64,000 nucleotides of DNA from Kocuria coralli (lineage in GTDB: Bacteria; Actinomycetota; Actinomycetes; Actinomycetales; Micrococcaceae): positions 124,001 through 188,000 of the forward strand of contig NZ_ML708614.1 of assembly GCF_008831305.1 (NCBI RefSeq). Reading direction: 5' to 3'. Numbering within the stretch: the stretch's first letter is position 1; each line of letters starts with the position of its first letter. This document shows, in pieces, positions 8,988 through 17,690 of the stretch. Below the pieces are notes generated by a model. The model made no database searches and was not told the origin of the DNA. It saw only the letters and a program-made list of their open reading frames with translations. Made by a program: the position numbers and the translations under genes.

Positions 8988-10115
8988 ATGACTGATTCCG
9001 CAAGCCCGCAGCACGCCGCCTCCGCCGAGCCGAGCCCGGCCCAGATCAGGCGGTGGAACCGCTATCTGGCCGAGGAACGCGCCGAGGCCGAGATCTACCG
9101 CCGGCTGGGCGAGTCCAGCTCCGGGCGGCACAAGGAGATCCTGCTCCAGGTCGCCGAGGCCGAGGGGCGGCACTCCCAGTACTGGGAGGACAAGCTCGGC
9201 CCCCACACCCGGCCGTCGCCCCGGCCGTCGCTGGGCTCCCGGCTGCTCATCTTCCTCGCGGAGCACTTCGGTTCCGTGTTCGTCCTGGCACTGATCCAGC
9301 GCGCCGAATCCCGCTCCCCCTACGACAAGGACGAGGACGCCTCACCCGCGATGGCCGCCGACGAGGCCATTCACGAGGAGATCGTGCGCGCCCTGGCCAA
9401 CGACGGAAGGCAGCGGCTGTCCGGGAACTTCCGCGCCGCCGTCTTCGGCGCCAACGACGGCCTGGTCTCCAACCTGGCCCTGGTCATGGGCGCAGGGGCC
9501 ACCGGCATGTCCTCGACCATGGTGCTGTTCACCGGCATCGCGGGCCTGCTGGCAGGTGCGCTGTCCATGGGGGCGGGTGAATTCGTCTCCGTGCGCTCGC
9601 AGCGAGAGCTCCTGGACGCGTCCTCCCCCACGCAGATCACGCTGTCCGCGGCACCGCACCTGGACCTGGAGGCCAACGAGCTGGAGCTGATCTACCAGGC
9701 CCGCGGCATGACCCCGGAGGCGGCAGCGCACCGCGCCCAGGAGCGCCTGGGTCACCTCGACTGCGACTGCGACCCGTCCCTGTCGTTCAAGGACCCCGAT
9801 CCGGACGACGATACGGCGGAGCCCGACAATGTGGCCCTCGGCACCGACCTCGGCGCGGCGGCATCGAGCTTCTGCTTCTTCGCCTCCGGCGCCGTGATCC
9901 CCATCCTCCCCTACCTGTTCGGCATGGGCGGCGGCTGGGCGCTCGTGCTCGCCATGACGCTGGTGGGCGTCGCGCTCCTGGTGACGGGCGGCCTGGTCGG
10001 TCTGCTGTCCGGGGCTTCCCCCCTGCTGCGCGGGCTGCGGCAGCTGGCCATCGGCTACGGCGCGGCCATCGCCACCTACTTCCTGGGCCTGCTGTTCAAC
10101 GTGGCCGTGCTGTAA
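8988..10115 (+). CDS. Ferritin-like domain fused to VIT/CCC1-family metal transporter (MbfA-like)
   Basis: This 375-residue protein begins at ATG 8988 (AAGGA just upstream); longer in-frame reading would run into the riboswitch. Residues of about 15-135 form a rubrerythrin-like four-helix domain with di-metal motifs: EERAEAEIY, AEAEGRH (ExxH) and DEAIHEEI. From about residue 145 comes the VIT/CCC1 hallmark FGANDGLVSNLALVMG, then about five membrane segments. A cytosolic loop contains the acidic, Cys-containing stretch LDCDCD followed by DPDPDDD. VIT proteins move Fe2+ or Mn2+ out of the cytosol; the ferritin-like part senses or delivers the metal in MbfA-type proteins. The upstream Mn2+ riboswitch suggests Mn2+ export, which is inference. 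Confidence 0.9.
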   Translation: MTDSASPQHAASAEPSPAQIRRWNRYLAEERAEAEIYRRLGESSSGRHKEILLQVAEAEGRHSQYWEDKLGPHTRPSPRPSLGSRLLIFLAEHFGSVFVLALIQRAESRSPYDKDEDASPAMAADEAIHEEIVRALANDGRQRLSGNFRAAVFGANDGLVSNLALVMGAGATGMSSTMVLFTGIAGLLAGALSMGAGEFVSVRSQRELLDASSPTQITLSAAPHLDLEANELELIYQARGMTPEAAAHRAQERLGHLDCDCDPSLSFKDPDPDDDTAEPDNVALGTDLGAAASSFCFFASGAVIPILPYLFGMGGGWALVLAMTLVGVALLVTGGLVGLLSGASPLLRGLRQLAIGYGAAIATYFLGLLFNVAVL

Positions 10116-10274
10116 CAGCGCCGGGAACTGCTGGTCATACTGTCCCCTCTTAGGGTGACGTACCCCCTGGAATCACGACAGACGGGCTTGTCAACAAACG
10201 TCACCCACCTGTCAATGCACTCATCGCGATAAAGACTCGATAACATGGTAAGCGTGGTCACTGGCCACATACGG

Positions 10275-10481
10275 CAGCAAGGGGACGCTGCAGATCCGGC
10301 CGATTCGCCAGCGCTGGGGGGTGCTGCGTCTACGGCACCTGCGGCGCTTAGCCGCTCAGCCCACGGTTGCCCCTTGCTGAGACGCAGGACGTCTGCCGAC
10401 GGTCGCGGGCTCTCTTCCGATTCTGGAGGCGCATCTCTCCCCGCGCTGGGTGCATTAGAGCATCCGTGCTCGCGACCGTTG
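10275..10481 (+). ncRNA. Candidate structured RNA (strand uncertain)
   Basis: Pairing that I can see by eye: CAGCAAGGGG (10275-10284) is the exact complement of CCCCTTGCTG (10370-10379), closing a domain that contains a GGGTGC/GCACCT hairpin (10319-10340) and a GCGGC-GCTTA-GCCGC hairpin (10341-10355). A second domain is closed by a 14-bp helix between 10397-10410 and 10468-10481, with two G-U pairs. This much nested pairing in a gene-free stretch is suggestive, but strand, ends and family are not established. It does not match tmRNA, RNase P or SRP signatures that I know. Confidence 0.3.
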
Positions 10482-10509
10482 GTCCTCATCCCGCTCTCCG
10501 TATCTTTTC

Positions 10510-10578
10510 CAGCAACGAACCCTCGCGGGTGTCCCGCTTCAACGCATGAAGCGGGACACCCGCGAGGGTTCGTTGCTG
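10510..10578. terminator. Perfect 32-bp inverted repeat with 5-base loop, likely sucCD terminator
   Basis: Bases 10510-10541 are exactly complementary to 10547-10578, leaving the loop ACGCA. The hairpin lies 48 bases beyond the sucD stop codon and would fold on either strand. There is no T-run on either side, which is common in GC-rich actinobacterial terminators. The length and perfection of the stem are unusual for a simple terminator. A small mobile repeat is an alternative. Confidence 0.6.
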
Positions 10579-10625
10579 CCGCTGTCCCGAGCAGGGGCGG
10601 CCGCCGTTGTTCGGCGTCCCGGGTC

Positions 10626-11543
10626 TCAGCGACCGGACATGAGCTCGCGCATGAGATCGGCGGTCTCCGTCGGGGTCTTGCCGACCTTCACGCCGGCGGC
10701 CTCGAGGGCCTCCTTCTTCGCCTGGGCCGTTCCCGAGGAACCCGAGACGATGGCGCCCGCGTGGCCCATGGTCTTGCCCTCGGGGGCCGTGAAGCCCGCC
10801 ACGTAGCCGACGACCGGCTTGGTCACGTTGTCCTTGATGAAGTCGGCGGCACGCTCCTCGGCGTCGCCGCCGATCTCGCCGATCATCACGATGCCCTCGG
10901 TCTCCGGGTCGGCCTCGAAGGCCTCCAGGGCGTCGATGTGGGTGGTGCCGATCACCGGGTCGCCACCGATGCCGATGGCCGTGGTGAAGCCCAGATCGCG
11001 CAGCTCGTACATCATCTGGTAGGTCAGGGTGCCGGACTTGGAGACCAGCCCCAGCTTGCCCTTGCCCGTGATGTTGGCCGGGGTGATGCCCAGCAGGGAC
11101 TCCTCGGGGGAGATGATGCCCGGGCAGTTGGGGCCGATGATGCGGGTCTTCGGCTTGCCGTCCTCACCGGTCTTGGACTTGGAGTAGGCCCAGAACTCGG
11201 CCGAGTCCTGCACGGGGATGCCCTCGGTGATCACGACGACCAGCGGGACCTCGGCGTCGATGGCCTCGATCACGGCGTCCTTGCAGAACTTCGGCGGCAC
11301 GAACACGATCGAGGCGTTGGCCCCGGTCTGCTCCACGGCCTCGGCCACGGAGGCGAAGACGGGGAGCTCGACGTCAGCGCCGTCCTTGTCCTTGTGCGCG
11401 ACGGTGGTCCCCGCCTTGCGGGCGTTGACGCCGCCGAGGACGTTGGAACCTGCTGCGAGCATCCGGGCGGTGTGCTTGGTACCCTCGCCGCCGGTGATGC
11501 CCTGAACGATGACCTTGGAGTCCTTGTTCAAGAAGATGGACAT
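10626..11543 (-). CDS. sucD: Succinyl-CoA ligase (ADP/GDP-forming) alpha subunit
   Basis: The 305-residue protein matches the usual SucD length and pattern. It has an N-terminal CoA-binding domain ([26 protein letters not shown]-like region) and the ligase domain with the phosphohistidine in [15 protein letters not shown] near residue 250. With SucC it interconverts succinyl-CoA and succinate with substrate-level ATP/GTP formation in the TCA cycle, in the cytosol. It follows sucC by 39 bases in the same direction and is the last gene before the long hairpin. Confidence 0.97.
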   Translation of the reverse strand: MSIFLNKDSKVIVQGITGGEGTKHTARMLAAGSNVLGGVNARKAGTTVAHKDKDGADVELPVFASVAEAVEQTGANASIVFVPPKFCKDAVIEAIDAEVPLVVVITEGIPVQDSAEFWAYSKSKTGEDGKPKTRIIGPNCPGIISPEESLLGITPANITGKGKLGLVSKSGTLTYQMMYELRDLGFTTAIGIGGDPVIGTTHIDALEAFEADPETEGIVMIGEIGGDAEERAADFIKDNVTKPVVGYVAGFTAPEGKTMGHAGAIVSGSSGTAQAKKEALEAAGVKVGKTPTETADLMRELMSGR

Positions 11544-11582
11544 GAGTGTTTCCTCTGCTTTGTCTCTGAAGTGCGGCGGGGA

Positions 11583-12749
11583 TCAGTTGGCGGCGGCCAG
11601 TTCGGCGGCCTTGTCGGCGCCACCGTCCATGGTGTCGACGGCGGTCACCAGCGGGTGGTTGGCCTCCTCCAGAATGCGGCGGCCCTCCTCCACGTTGTTG
11701 CCGTCCAGGCGCACGACCAGGGGCTTGGTGGCGGTGTCGCCGAGGATCTCAAGTGCCTGCACGATGCCGTGGGCCACCTGATCGCATGCGGTGATGCCGC
11801 CGAAGACGTTGACGAAGACCGACTTGACGTCCTGGTCACCCAGGATGACGTCCAGGCCGGCCGCCATGACCTCGGCGGACGCGCCGCCGCCGATGTCCAG
11901 GAAGTTGGCGGGCTTGACGCCACCGTGCGCCTCACCGGCGTAGGCGACCACGTCCAGGGTGGACATCACGAGACCGGCGCCGTTGCCGATGATGCCGACC
12001 TGGCCGTCGAGCTTGACGTAGTTGAGGTCCTTCTCCTTGGCCTTGGCCTCGAGCGGGTTCTCCGCGGCCTTGTCGACCAGCTCCGCATGGCCGGGCTGGC
12101 GGAAATCGGCGTTCTCGTCCAGGGAGACCTTGCCGTCCAGCGCGAGGATCTGGCCGTCGCCGGACTTGACCAGCGGGTTGACCTCCACCAGGGTGGCGTC
12201 TTCCTTGGCGTAGACCTCGCCGAGCTTGACCAGCACCGGGACGATCTTCTCCGCGGTCTCGGCGTCGAACCTGGCCTCGGTCACGATCTGGCGGGCCTTG
12301 TCCTCGGTGATGCCCTCGATCGGGTCCACCTCGACGCGGGCCAGGGCCTCGGGACGCTCCACGGCCAGCTGCTCGATCTCCATGCCGCCCTCGACCGAGC
12401 ACATGGCCAGGTAGGCCCGGTTCGCGCGGTCCAGCAGCAGGGAGAAGTAGTACTCCTCGGCGATGTCGGCGCCCTGGGCGATCATCACGCGGTGGACGGT
12501 GTGACCCTTGATGTCCATGCCGAGGATCTGCTGGGCGTACTCGTATGCCTCGTCTGCGGTCTTGGCGACCTTCACGCCACCGGCTTTGCCACGGCCGCCC
12601 ACCTTGACCTGTGCCTTGACGACGGTGACACCGCCGATCTTCTCTGCGGCTTCCTTGGCTTCTTCTGCGGTGGTGGCCACGTACCCCTGGAGCACGGGAA
12701 CGCCGTGCTTCTCGAAGAGATCACGTGCCTGGTATTCGAACAGGTCCAC
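11583..12749 (-). CDS. sucC: Succinyl-CoA ligase (ADP-forming) beta subunit
   Basis: The 388-residue protein starts with [20 protein letters not shown] chose the GTG at 12749 because GAAGGA lies 9 bases upstream and the family begins here. An ATP-grasp domain occupies the first 230 residues ([17 protein letters not shown] nucleotide-binding region, LVEVNPLV metal-binding region). The C-terminal ligase domain contains [13 protein letters not shown] and [15 protein letters not shown]. It binds the nucleotide and succinate sites of the SucCD complex. Longer upstream reading in the same frame is composition noise, not protein. Confidence 0.97.
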   Translation of the reverse strand: MDLFEYQARDLFEKHGVPVLQGYVATTAEEAKEAAEKIGGVTVVKAQVKVGGRGKAGGVKVAKTADEAYEYAQQILGMDIKGHTVHRVMIAQGADIAEEYYFSLLLDRANRAYLAMCSVEGGMEIEQLAVERPEALARVEVDPIEGITEDKARQIVTEARFDAETAEKIVPVLVKLGEVYAKEDATLVEVNPLVKSGDGQILALDGKVSLDENADFRQPGHAELVDKAAENPLEAKAKEKDLNYVKLDGQVGIIGNGAGLVMSTLDVVAYAGEAHGGVKPANFLDIGGGASAEVMAAGLDVILGDQDVKSVFVNVFGGITACDQVAHGIVQALEILGDTATKPLVVRLDGNNVEEGRRILEEANHPLVTAVDTMDGGADKAAELAAAN

Positions 12750-13058
12750 GGGTGAGAGTCCTTCTTCGTCGAAGTGTCGTCGGCCGCACCTCTTCGCACT
12801 GGTGCGACCGTGTCCTGGAAGAGCAGGTCGTGCGCGGAAGCCCGCACAACGACACGCCGCCGCGTTCTTGGGCGCGACCGCCGCACTCCTCTCAATGCAA
12901 CAGTAACGGAATGCCGCGTGCGACGTGACACTGGCCGGGCCCGACGTCGCGTCATCCAGCGGCGGCAGTGCTCGTCCGGCCCTGGTTCCGGGCCGCCGCG
13001 TCGCCTTTTCTCCGGACAGCCGCAGGAAGGTTCCGCGGAAAGTTGATTGACTGTCCCT
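12750..13058. other. Divergent upstream region of sucC and a membrane-protein gene
   Basis: This 309-base gap must hold the sucC promoter and leader on the minus strand and the start region of the plus-strand membrane protein. The only element that I can support is the sucC ribosome site GAAGGA (12759-12764). Several short complementary segments occur, but I cannot assign a leader family. No coding gene is evident. Confidence 0.5.
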
Positions 13059-13919
13059 ATGCACTCATCCGGCCGTCGGACGGACTCCACCCCTCGCGGG
13101 GGCTCGGGAGCGGAGCGCGGCCGTACGCGAAGCCGGCTCCGGGCCGGTCTCCTGGGCTCTGCGCGGGGGCTCTCCGCGCCCGCGGCGGGATCCGGGGCGG
13201 GCGGCCGGACCGGGCCGTCGCGCCCGCTCCTGGGCCTCGTGCTGGCGGCGTGCGCGGTGCTGGCCGCCATCCAGCTGCCGCTGGCGGGCATCCCGGATCT
13301 GATGTACCCGCCCGGCCGGCTTCTCCCCCTGTGGCCGCAGACCCTGATCTGGGCGGCGGCGGGCCTGATCTGGGGCCTGGCGGTGCGGCGGATCTACCTT
13401 GGGCTCAAGCGCTCCGCGCACCGGCGGAACGTCTTCGGCGGCTCCATCGCGCCACCGTCGGTCTCGGATGATCACCGGCACGTCGCGGTCGCCCTGTGGC
13501 TGTGCGTCGCCGCGGTCCTCTGCGCGGTCATCCTGCCGCCCATGCTGGTCGGCCAGTGGACCCTGCAGCCCGTGCAGATGTGGCACGGGCTCTACACCAC
13601 CTACGGGATGGCGGGAATCCTCGCCTCGGCGGGCTGGCTGGTCCATCTCTGCGGTTTCGCGATGGTGACCTCCCTGGCCCTGGCGGCATGCCAGTCGCTG
13701 GTGGAGACCTTCCTCCCACGGCCCTGGGCCACCCGGGTGCCCTGGGGCGGGCTGCTGATCGGCCTGGTCGGCGGGCTGCAGCAAGCCGTTTCGGGTGGTC
13801 TTCCCGCCTTCGTCACCGCGCTGGTCGCCCTGACGCTGCTGGGGGCCGTCCACCTGCTCACCGGGCGTCTCCTGCGCTGGACGGCCCCGGCCGCAGCACT
13901 CGTGCTGATCTTCCTCTGA
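13059..13919 (+). CDS. Polytopic membrane protein of unknown function
   Basis: The protein is about 286 residues long. After a basic, low-complexity N-terminus of some 55 residues there are six or seven hydrophobic segments: [80 protein letters not shown] and two near the C-terminus. The ATG at 13059 is preferred; a TTG 12 bases upstream is possible, and neither has a strong ribosome site. It diverges from sucC. A permease or envelope role is possible but nothing specific can be read. Confidence 0.7.
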   Translation: MHSSGRRTDSTPRGGSGAERGRTRSRLRAGLLGSARGLSAPAAGSGAGGRTGPSRPLLGLVLAACAVLAAIQLPLAGIPDLMYPPGRLLPLWPQTLIWAAAGLIWGLAVRRIYLGLKRSAHRRNVFGGSIAPPSVSDDHRHVAVALWLCVAAVLCAVILPPMLVGQWTLQPVQMWHGLYTTYGMAGILASAGWLVHLCGFAMVTSLALAACQSLVETFLPRPWATRVPWGGLLIGLVGGLQQAVSGGLPAFVTALVALTLLGAVHLLTGRLLRWTAPAAALVLIFL

Positions 13920-13987
13920 AGCTCCACTGTCGCCCCGGCCCCCGGCCAGGGTGTGCGCGAGAGCGCGGAGGATTCGCTGCACGGCAA

Positions 13988-14003
13988 GCGGTCGCTCGAC
14001 CGC
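13988..14003. terminator. Short hairpin after the IclR gene
   Basis: GCGGTC-GCTC-GACCGC forms a 6-bp stem with a 4-base loop, 8 bases past the IclR stop codon and in the convergent gap with the membrane-protein gene. It is short and lacks a T-run. Confidence 0.35.
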
Positions 14004-14011
14004 GGCCTCTT

Positions 14012-14830
14012 CTACAAGACCCCGTCAGGTGGTGAGCCGCCCATGCGGTGACTCACCCGCGCCGCGGCGGCTACGGCGGCGATCGCGTGCTCCTCAAAAA
14101 CTGCTGTAGAAGTCCGGTAGCTGGGAGCCGAGACCATCAGGGCTGCGCACAAACCGTGTGAATCCCAGATGGGCGCGGCCACGCTGGTCTCCTGCTCGGA
14201 AGTCTCCGAGGCATTGACCGCCCAGCCGCGCTGCCGAACGGTGGCGAGCCTTCCGAGATAGCTCTCTACGGACTCTGCTCCGCGGCCGGAGCCGACCCGT
14301 TTCACCCTCCCGTCGCGCAAAAGTTCACGGACGTGCTGTTGTTCAGAGTGAGCCAAGAACATCTGCACGGATGCCGACTCCGCGGTATTGAACCGTTCAC
14401 CGAGGGCGCAGCTGTGCTTGACTGGCTGCGCGCTGACGACCTGCTCTACGCACACCGCCTCACTGTGGTTCCACACCATAACGGAGCTGGACTCCCCGGT
14501 CCGTTCGACCAGGGACTCCAGCTCCTGACGCGCCGCTACGATGACATCGGCCTGCGCCAGCAAAGGTGCCGCGAGAGCCAGGAGCCCCAGACCAAGGCGG
14601 TAGCGGGAGGTCCGCTCATCCCAGTCAACGATCTGCTCCTCCCGAAGGCTGCTGAGCAGCCGGGACACGGAGGATTTATGCAGACCGACCTCCGCCGCCA
14701 GTTGCGTGATCGAAACGGCCGGGTTGCGCCCCAGAATGCGCAAGACCTCCCAGACCGCCGGGGACGTGACACCGCGTCCGCTGATACCTGTGCCAGCCGA
14801 TCGTGGTCTTCCACCAGCCGCTTCTGCCAT
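14012..14830 (-). CDS. IclR-family transcriptional regulator, probably of creatine use
   Basis: The 272-residue protein has the IclR layout: a winged helix-turn-helix at about residues 25-80 (VWEVLRILGRNPAVSITQLA, GLHKSSVSRLLSSL, YRLGLGLL) and the C-terminal effector-binding domain (VCVEQVVSAQPVKHSCALGE; NASETSEQETSVAAPIWDSHG). IclR proteins repress or activate catabolic operons in response to a small substrate. It lies 15 bases after the creatinase gene and ends the transporter-creatinase-regulator unit, so creatine or a product is the likely effector (inference). Confidence 0.9.
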   Translation of the reverse strand: MAEAAGGRPRSAGTGISGRGVTSPAVWEVLRILGRNPAVSITQLAAEVGLHKSSVSRLLSSLREEQIVDWDERTSRYRLGLGLLALAAPLLAQADVIVAARQELESLVERTGESSSVMVWNHSEAVCVEQVVSAQPVKHSCALGERFNTAESASVQMFLAHSEQQHVRELLRDGRVKRVGSGRGAESVESYLGRLATVRQRGWAVNASETSEQETSVAAPIWDSHGLCAALMVSAPSYRTSTAVFEEHAIAAVAAAARVSHRMGGSPPDGVL

Positions 14831-14845
14831 GGCCCTCCTCGAGTT

Positions 14846-16114
14846 CTACGGCTCGATGATATTGAAATCCGGCCCATATGGATAAGCGGTGATGTTCTCG
14901 GCTCCATCCTGGCCCACGACCAGGATGTCGTGCTCCCGATAGCCGCCAGCCCCCGGCGCATCTTCCTGGACCATAATCATGGGTTCCATCGAAACCACCA
15001 TCCCCGGTTCCAGGACGGTCTCCACGTCCTCGCGCAACTCCAGTCGGCCCTCACGGCCGTAGTAGTGACCGATCACCCCGAAAGAATGTCCGTAGCCGAA
15101 GGACCGGTTGGCGAATAGCCCGTGCTTCACGTAGATCTCATTGAGGGCATGGGCGATGTCGCCGCAGCGGGCTCCCGGCTTGATCAGGCTCAGCCCCGCT
15201 TCGTGTACGGCCAGGTTGATCTCCCAGAGTTCACTGGCTCTCTTGCCGGGATCCCCCATGAACATGGTGCGTTCCAGCGCGGTGTAGTAGCCGGACGGCA
15301 TGGCGAAGCAGTTCATGGACAGCACATCGCCCCTACGCAGCCGACGCGTGGTGGCCCAGTTGTGCGCGCCGTCCGTGTTGACACCGGATTGGAACCATAC
15401 CCAGGTGTCCCTGATCTCGGAGTCGGGGAAAGATCGGGCGATCTCTTGAGTCATCGCCTCCGTCCCGATCAGCGACAATTCGTACTCGCGCACACCCTCC
15501 GCGATGGCATCGTGGATCGCATAGCCGCCTATATCGGCGATGCGAGCCGACTCTCGGATGACGGCGATCTCCTCCTCCGATTTGATCATGCGCTGACTCA
15601 TGGCGGTGCCAGAAACATCGACGAGTTCCGCAGCGGGAAAGGTGGCCTGATACTGCTCTTTGTCGACGACCGGAATCCAGTCGGCTTCGATACCGATCCG
15701 GTGCGCATCAACACCGTCATCGGCGATAACTTTGGCGACGGCGTGCCAGAAGTTGTCCCGCTGCCAGTCCGTGTAGACCAGATTCTCGCCGTAAGAACGT
15801 CGCCAGGGCATGCCACCGTCGATATTGGCGGTAATGCTCACCAGGGAATCCGCCGTGACCACCAGCCCGTATCTGCGCCCGAAAGAGGTGAAGAGAAAAT
15901 CCGAATAGTACTTGATGTTGTGGTACGAGTTCAGAATGACGGAATCGATGCCCTGGGCTTCCATGGCCGCTCTCAACCCCTCAAGACGTCGTTTCATCTC
16001 CGCGTCGCTAAAAGTCAACCGCACCTTCTCCCCGTTGTGCAGGACTTTGGTCCGATCCAGGAGATCTATGTCCGCTCTGGTGGCCGGAAGTCCGGTGGAA
16101 GTCACGAGGCTCAT
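14846..16114 (-). CDS. Creatinase (creatine amidinohydrolase)
   Basis: The 422-residue protein has the pita-bread (M24) fold and follows bacterial creatinase closely: SYHNIKYYSDFLFTSFGR, ITANIDGGMPWRR, YTDWQRDNFWHA, WFQSGVNTDGAHN, ALERTMF, LIKPGARCGDIAHALNEI, FGYGHSFGVIGHYYGRE, and VLEPGMVVSMEPMIM. The His in GYGHSFG matches the creatinase catalytic histidine, and metal ligands of M24 peptidases are replaced, as in true creatinases. The enzyme hydrolyses creatine to sarcosine and urea. The length fits the family (about 403) plus a short N-terminal extension. It lies between an MHS transporter and an IclR regulator, supporting creatine catabolism. Confidence 0.93.
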   Translation of the reverse strand: MSLVTSTGLPATRADIDLLDRTKVLHNGEKVRLTFSDAEMKRRLEGLRAAMEAQGIDSVILNSYHNIKYYSDFLFTSFGRRYGLVVTADSLVSITANIDGGMPWRRSYGENLVYTDWQRDNFWHAVAKVIADDGVDAHRIGIEADWIPVVDKEQYQATFPAAELVDVSGTAMSQRMIKSEEEIAVIRESARIADIGGYAIHDAIAEGVREYELSLIGTEAMTQEIARSFPDSEIRDTWVWFQSGVNTDGAHNWATTRRLRRGDVLSMNCFAMPSGYYTALERTMFMGDPGKRASELWEINLAVHEAGLSLIKPGARCGDIAHALNEIYVKHGLFANRSFGYGHSFGVIGHYYGREGRLELREDVETVLEPGMVVSMEPMIMVQEDAPGAGGYREHDILVVGQDGAENITAYPYGPDFNIIEP

Positions 16115-16188
16115 GGATTATCTCTCCTTGGTTAGAAATGCCATCGTTTTCAAGAGGTGCAACCAGACGATCGACCTCATCGGGTGAG

Positions 16189-17538
16189 TCAGTAGGCGAT
16201 GTCTCGCTTGGAGTTGTCCCGCGACCACAGCACGGCGCCAAGCGCGATGGCTGCTGCCCCCATCAAGATGTAAGCGGGCCACATGGTGTTGCCCGTGCTG
16301 TTGATCAGCCAGGTGTTGACGGCGCTCATCGGACCGCCGAAGAAGGCGTTGCCCACGTTGAACACCAACGCGAATCCCGTGAAGCGCACGGCCGTGGGGT
16401 AGAGCTCGCAGATCGCCGACGGCAGGGCACCGTCGTTCAAGGACAGGAAACCTCCCATCACGATCAGAACGACGACCGCTAACCAGTAGTGCCCCGTGTT
16501 CATGACCATGAAAGCGGGCAGGCTCAGCAGAATAAATGTTGCCGAGGCCAGGATCAGGGTGTTGCGCCGACCGATCTTGTCCGCGATAAATCCCGTCAGG
16601 AAGATGAAACTGATGTAGGTGAGCAAGGACAGCGTGGTGGCGAACTGCGCTGCGGCCGTGTCATATCCCAATTGCTCGGACATATACGTCGGCATGAAGG
16701 TCAGCACCACGTAGAAGCCGACCGCATTGAGCAGTACGATGCCGAAGCCCTGGAGCAACTGTTTGGGCTGGCCGATGATGAGCTGCCTGAAGGGAAAGAC
16801 CGGTTTTCCGGCCCTGCCGGCTGGCATTTCCCGACGATCCAGATTTTTCCGGAAGGCGGGGGTGTCGGCGATCTGCCGGCGGATGTAGAGGCCGATGAGC
16901 CCGAGCGGTGCCGCCAGGAGGAAGGGCACCCGCCACCCCCATGCCTCCATCGCCTCGTTCGAGAGCGTGCCATAGAGAACGGTGGCGAACAAGGAACCCA
17001 TCAGCAGCCCGGTCGCTGTGGAGCCCGGTACCACCGCCGCGTAGATCCCACGCTTTTCGCGCGGCGCGTACTCGGTGAGCAGAGCGGAGGCACCGGCGTA
17101 CTCGCCGGCTGCAGAGAATCCCTGCACCATCCTGAACAACAACAGCAGCAATGGGGCCGCGATACCGATGCTCTGGGATCCAGGGAGGATACCAATGCAG
17201 AAGGTGGCACCGGACATCAGCAGGATCGACCACGCGAGAGTCCTGGTCCGACCGTGCTTGTCGCCCCAGTACCCCCAGAAGAATGCGCCAAACGGACGAA
17301 CCAAGAAGCTCATCGCGAAGAGCACAAAGGCCATGAACGTACTGTTCTCGACGTCGCCGTGGAAGAAGGCGAGGCCGATCGTGACGGCCAGGTAGCTGTA
17401 GGCCCCGTAGTCGAACCATTCGACGAAGTTCCCGATGAAGCTGGAGACGACGGCCTTCCGCCGCTCACCCTGGCTGGGTTCAGTGGTACCGGAGCCAGGC
17501 TCGGCGCTTACTTGTACGTGCGTCACAACGGTTCCCAT
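16189..17538 (-). CDS. MFS transporter, metabolite:H+ symporter (MHS) family, probable creatine uptake
   Basis: The 449-residue protein shows the MHS pattern: IGNFVEWFDYGAYSYLA in the first membrane segment, RPFGAFFWGYWGDKHGRTRT (MFS motif A), FSAAGEYAGASALLTEYAP, and a second motif A-like ADKIGRRNTLIL. About twelve membrane segments are visible. Relatives import proline, betaine, shikimate or organic acids with protons. The creatinase gene 74 bases downstream suggests creatine or a related guanidino compound as substrate. The start lacks a clear ribosome site; a short N-terminal tail precedes the first segment. Confidence 0.9.
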   Translation of the reverse strand: MGTVVTHVQVSAEPGSGTTEPSQGERRKAVVSSFIGNFVEWFDYGAYSYLAVTIGLAFFHGDVENSTFMAFVLFAMSFLVRPFGAFFWGYWGDKHGRTRTLAWSILLMSGATFCIGILPGSQSIGIAAPLLLLLFRMVQGFSAAGEYAGASALLTEYAPREKRGIYAAVVPGSTATGLLMGSLFATVLYGTLSNEAMEAWGWRVPFLLAAPLGLIGLYIRRQIADTPAFRKNLDRREMPAGRAGKPVFPFRQLIIGQPKQLLQGFGIVLLNAVGFYVVLTFMPTYMSEQLGYDTAAAQFATTLSLLTYISFIFLTGFIADKIGRRNTLILASATFILLSLPAFMVMNTGHYWLAVVVLIVMGGFLSLNDGALPSAICELYPTAVRFTGFALVFNVGNAFFGGPMSAVNTWLINSTGNTMWPAYILMGAAAIALGAVLWSRDNSKRDIAY

Positions 17539-17561
17539 CGGCTCGGAGCTTGCCGCTCATG

Positions 17562-17576
17562 TTGCGTGATATGCAA
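17562..17576. promoter_or_regulatory. Palindrome upstream of the creatine operon, possible IclR operator
   Basis: TTGCGTGATATGCAA has TTGC/GCAA arms and lies 24 bases upstream of the transporter start. A partly similar TTGCG follows at 17581. IclR regulators usually bind imperfect 12-15 bp palindromes near the promoter. Assignment to the operon's own IclR is inference. Confidence 0.4.
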
Positions 17577-17655
17577 TAGCGTTGCGCCTCATGCATCATG
17601 ATGGGAAGGTCTGGAACCGAAAAACACGGAATCTTAACATCGAAGTTCGCCCCCA

Positions 17656-17690
17656 TTAACGCCCCCAGCCCGGTGAGTCCAGGGCGTTAA
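17656..17690. terminator. Hairpin at the 3' end of pcrA
   Basis: TTAACGCCC (17656-17664) pairs with GGGCGTTAA (17682-17690), a perfect 9-bp stem with a 17-base loop. The outer arm includes the stop codon of the helicase gene. It could terminate the helicase transcript. No T-run is present. Confidence 0.4.

Larger units (their letters stand above)
10116..10625. other. Gene-free 510-base stretch between the VIT gene and sucD
   Basis: I find no convincing coding region here: open frames are short and lack ribosome sites or recognisable products. The stretch contains long-range complementary segments suggesting a structured RNA (10275-10481) and a perfect long hairpin (10510-10578), both listed separately. 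A -10-like TAACAT is at 10241-10246 on the plus strand. Confidence 0.6.

Noticed and set aside
10116-10625. tmRNA, RNase P or SRP RNA in the gene-free gap
   Set aside because: Their conserved end and core sequences (for example GAGGAAAGTCCGG for RNase P) are not present on either strand.
10245-12755. 836-residue plus-strand open frame over sucCD
   Set aside because: It is antisense to sucC and sucD and is made of repeated Gly/Leu/Asp/His residues.
12750-13064. N-terminal extension of SucC
   Set aside because: The frame stays open by GC bias only; the SucC N-terminus starts at 12749 with its ribosome site.
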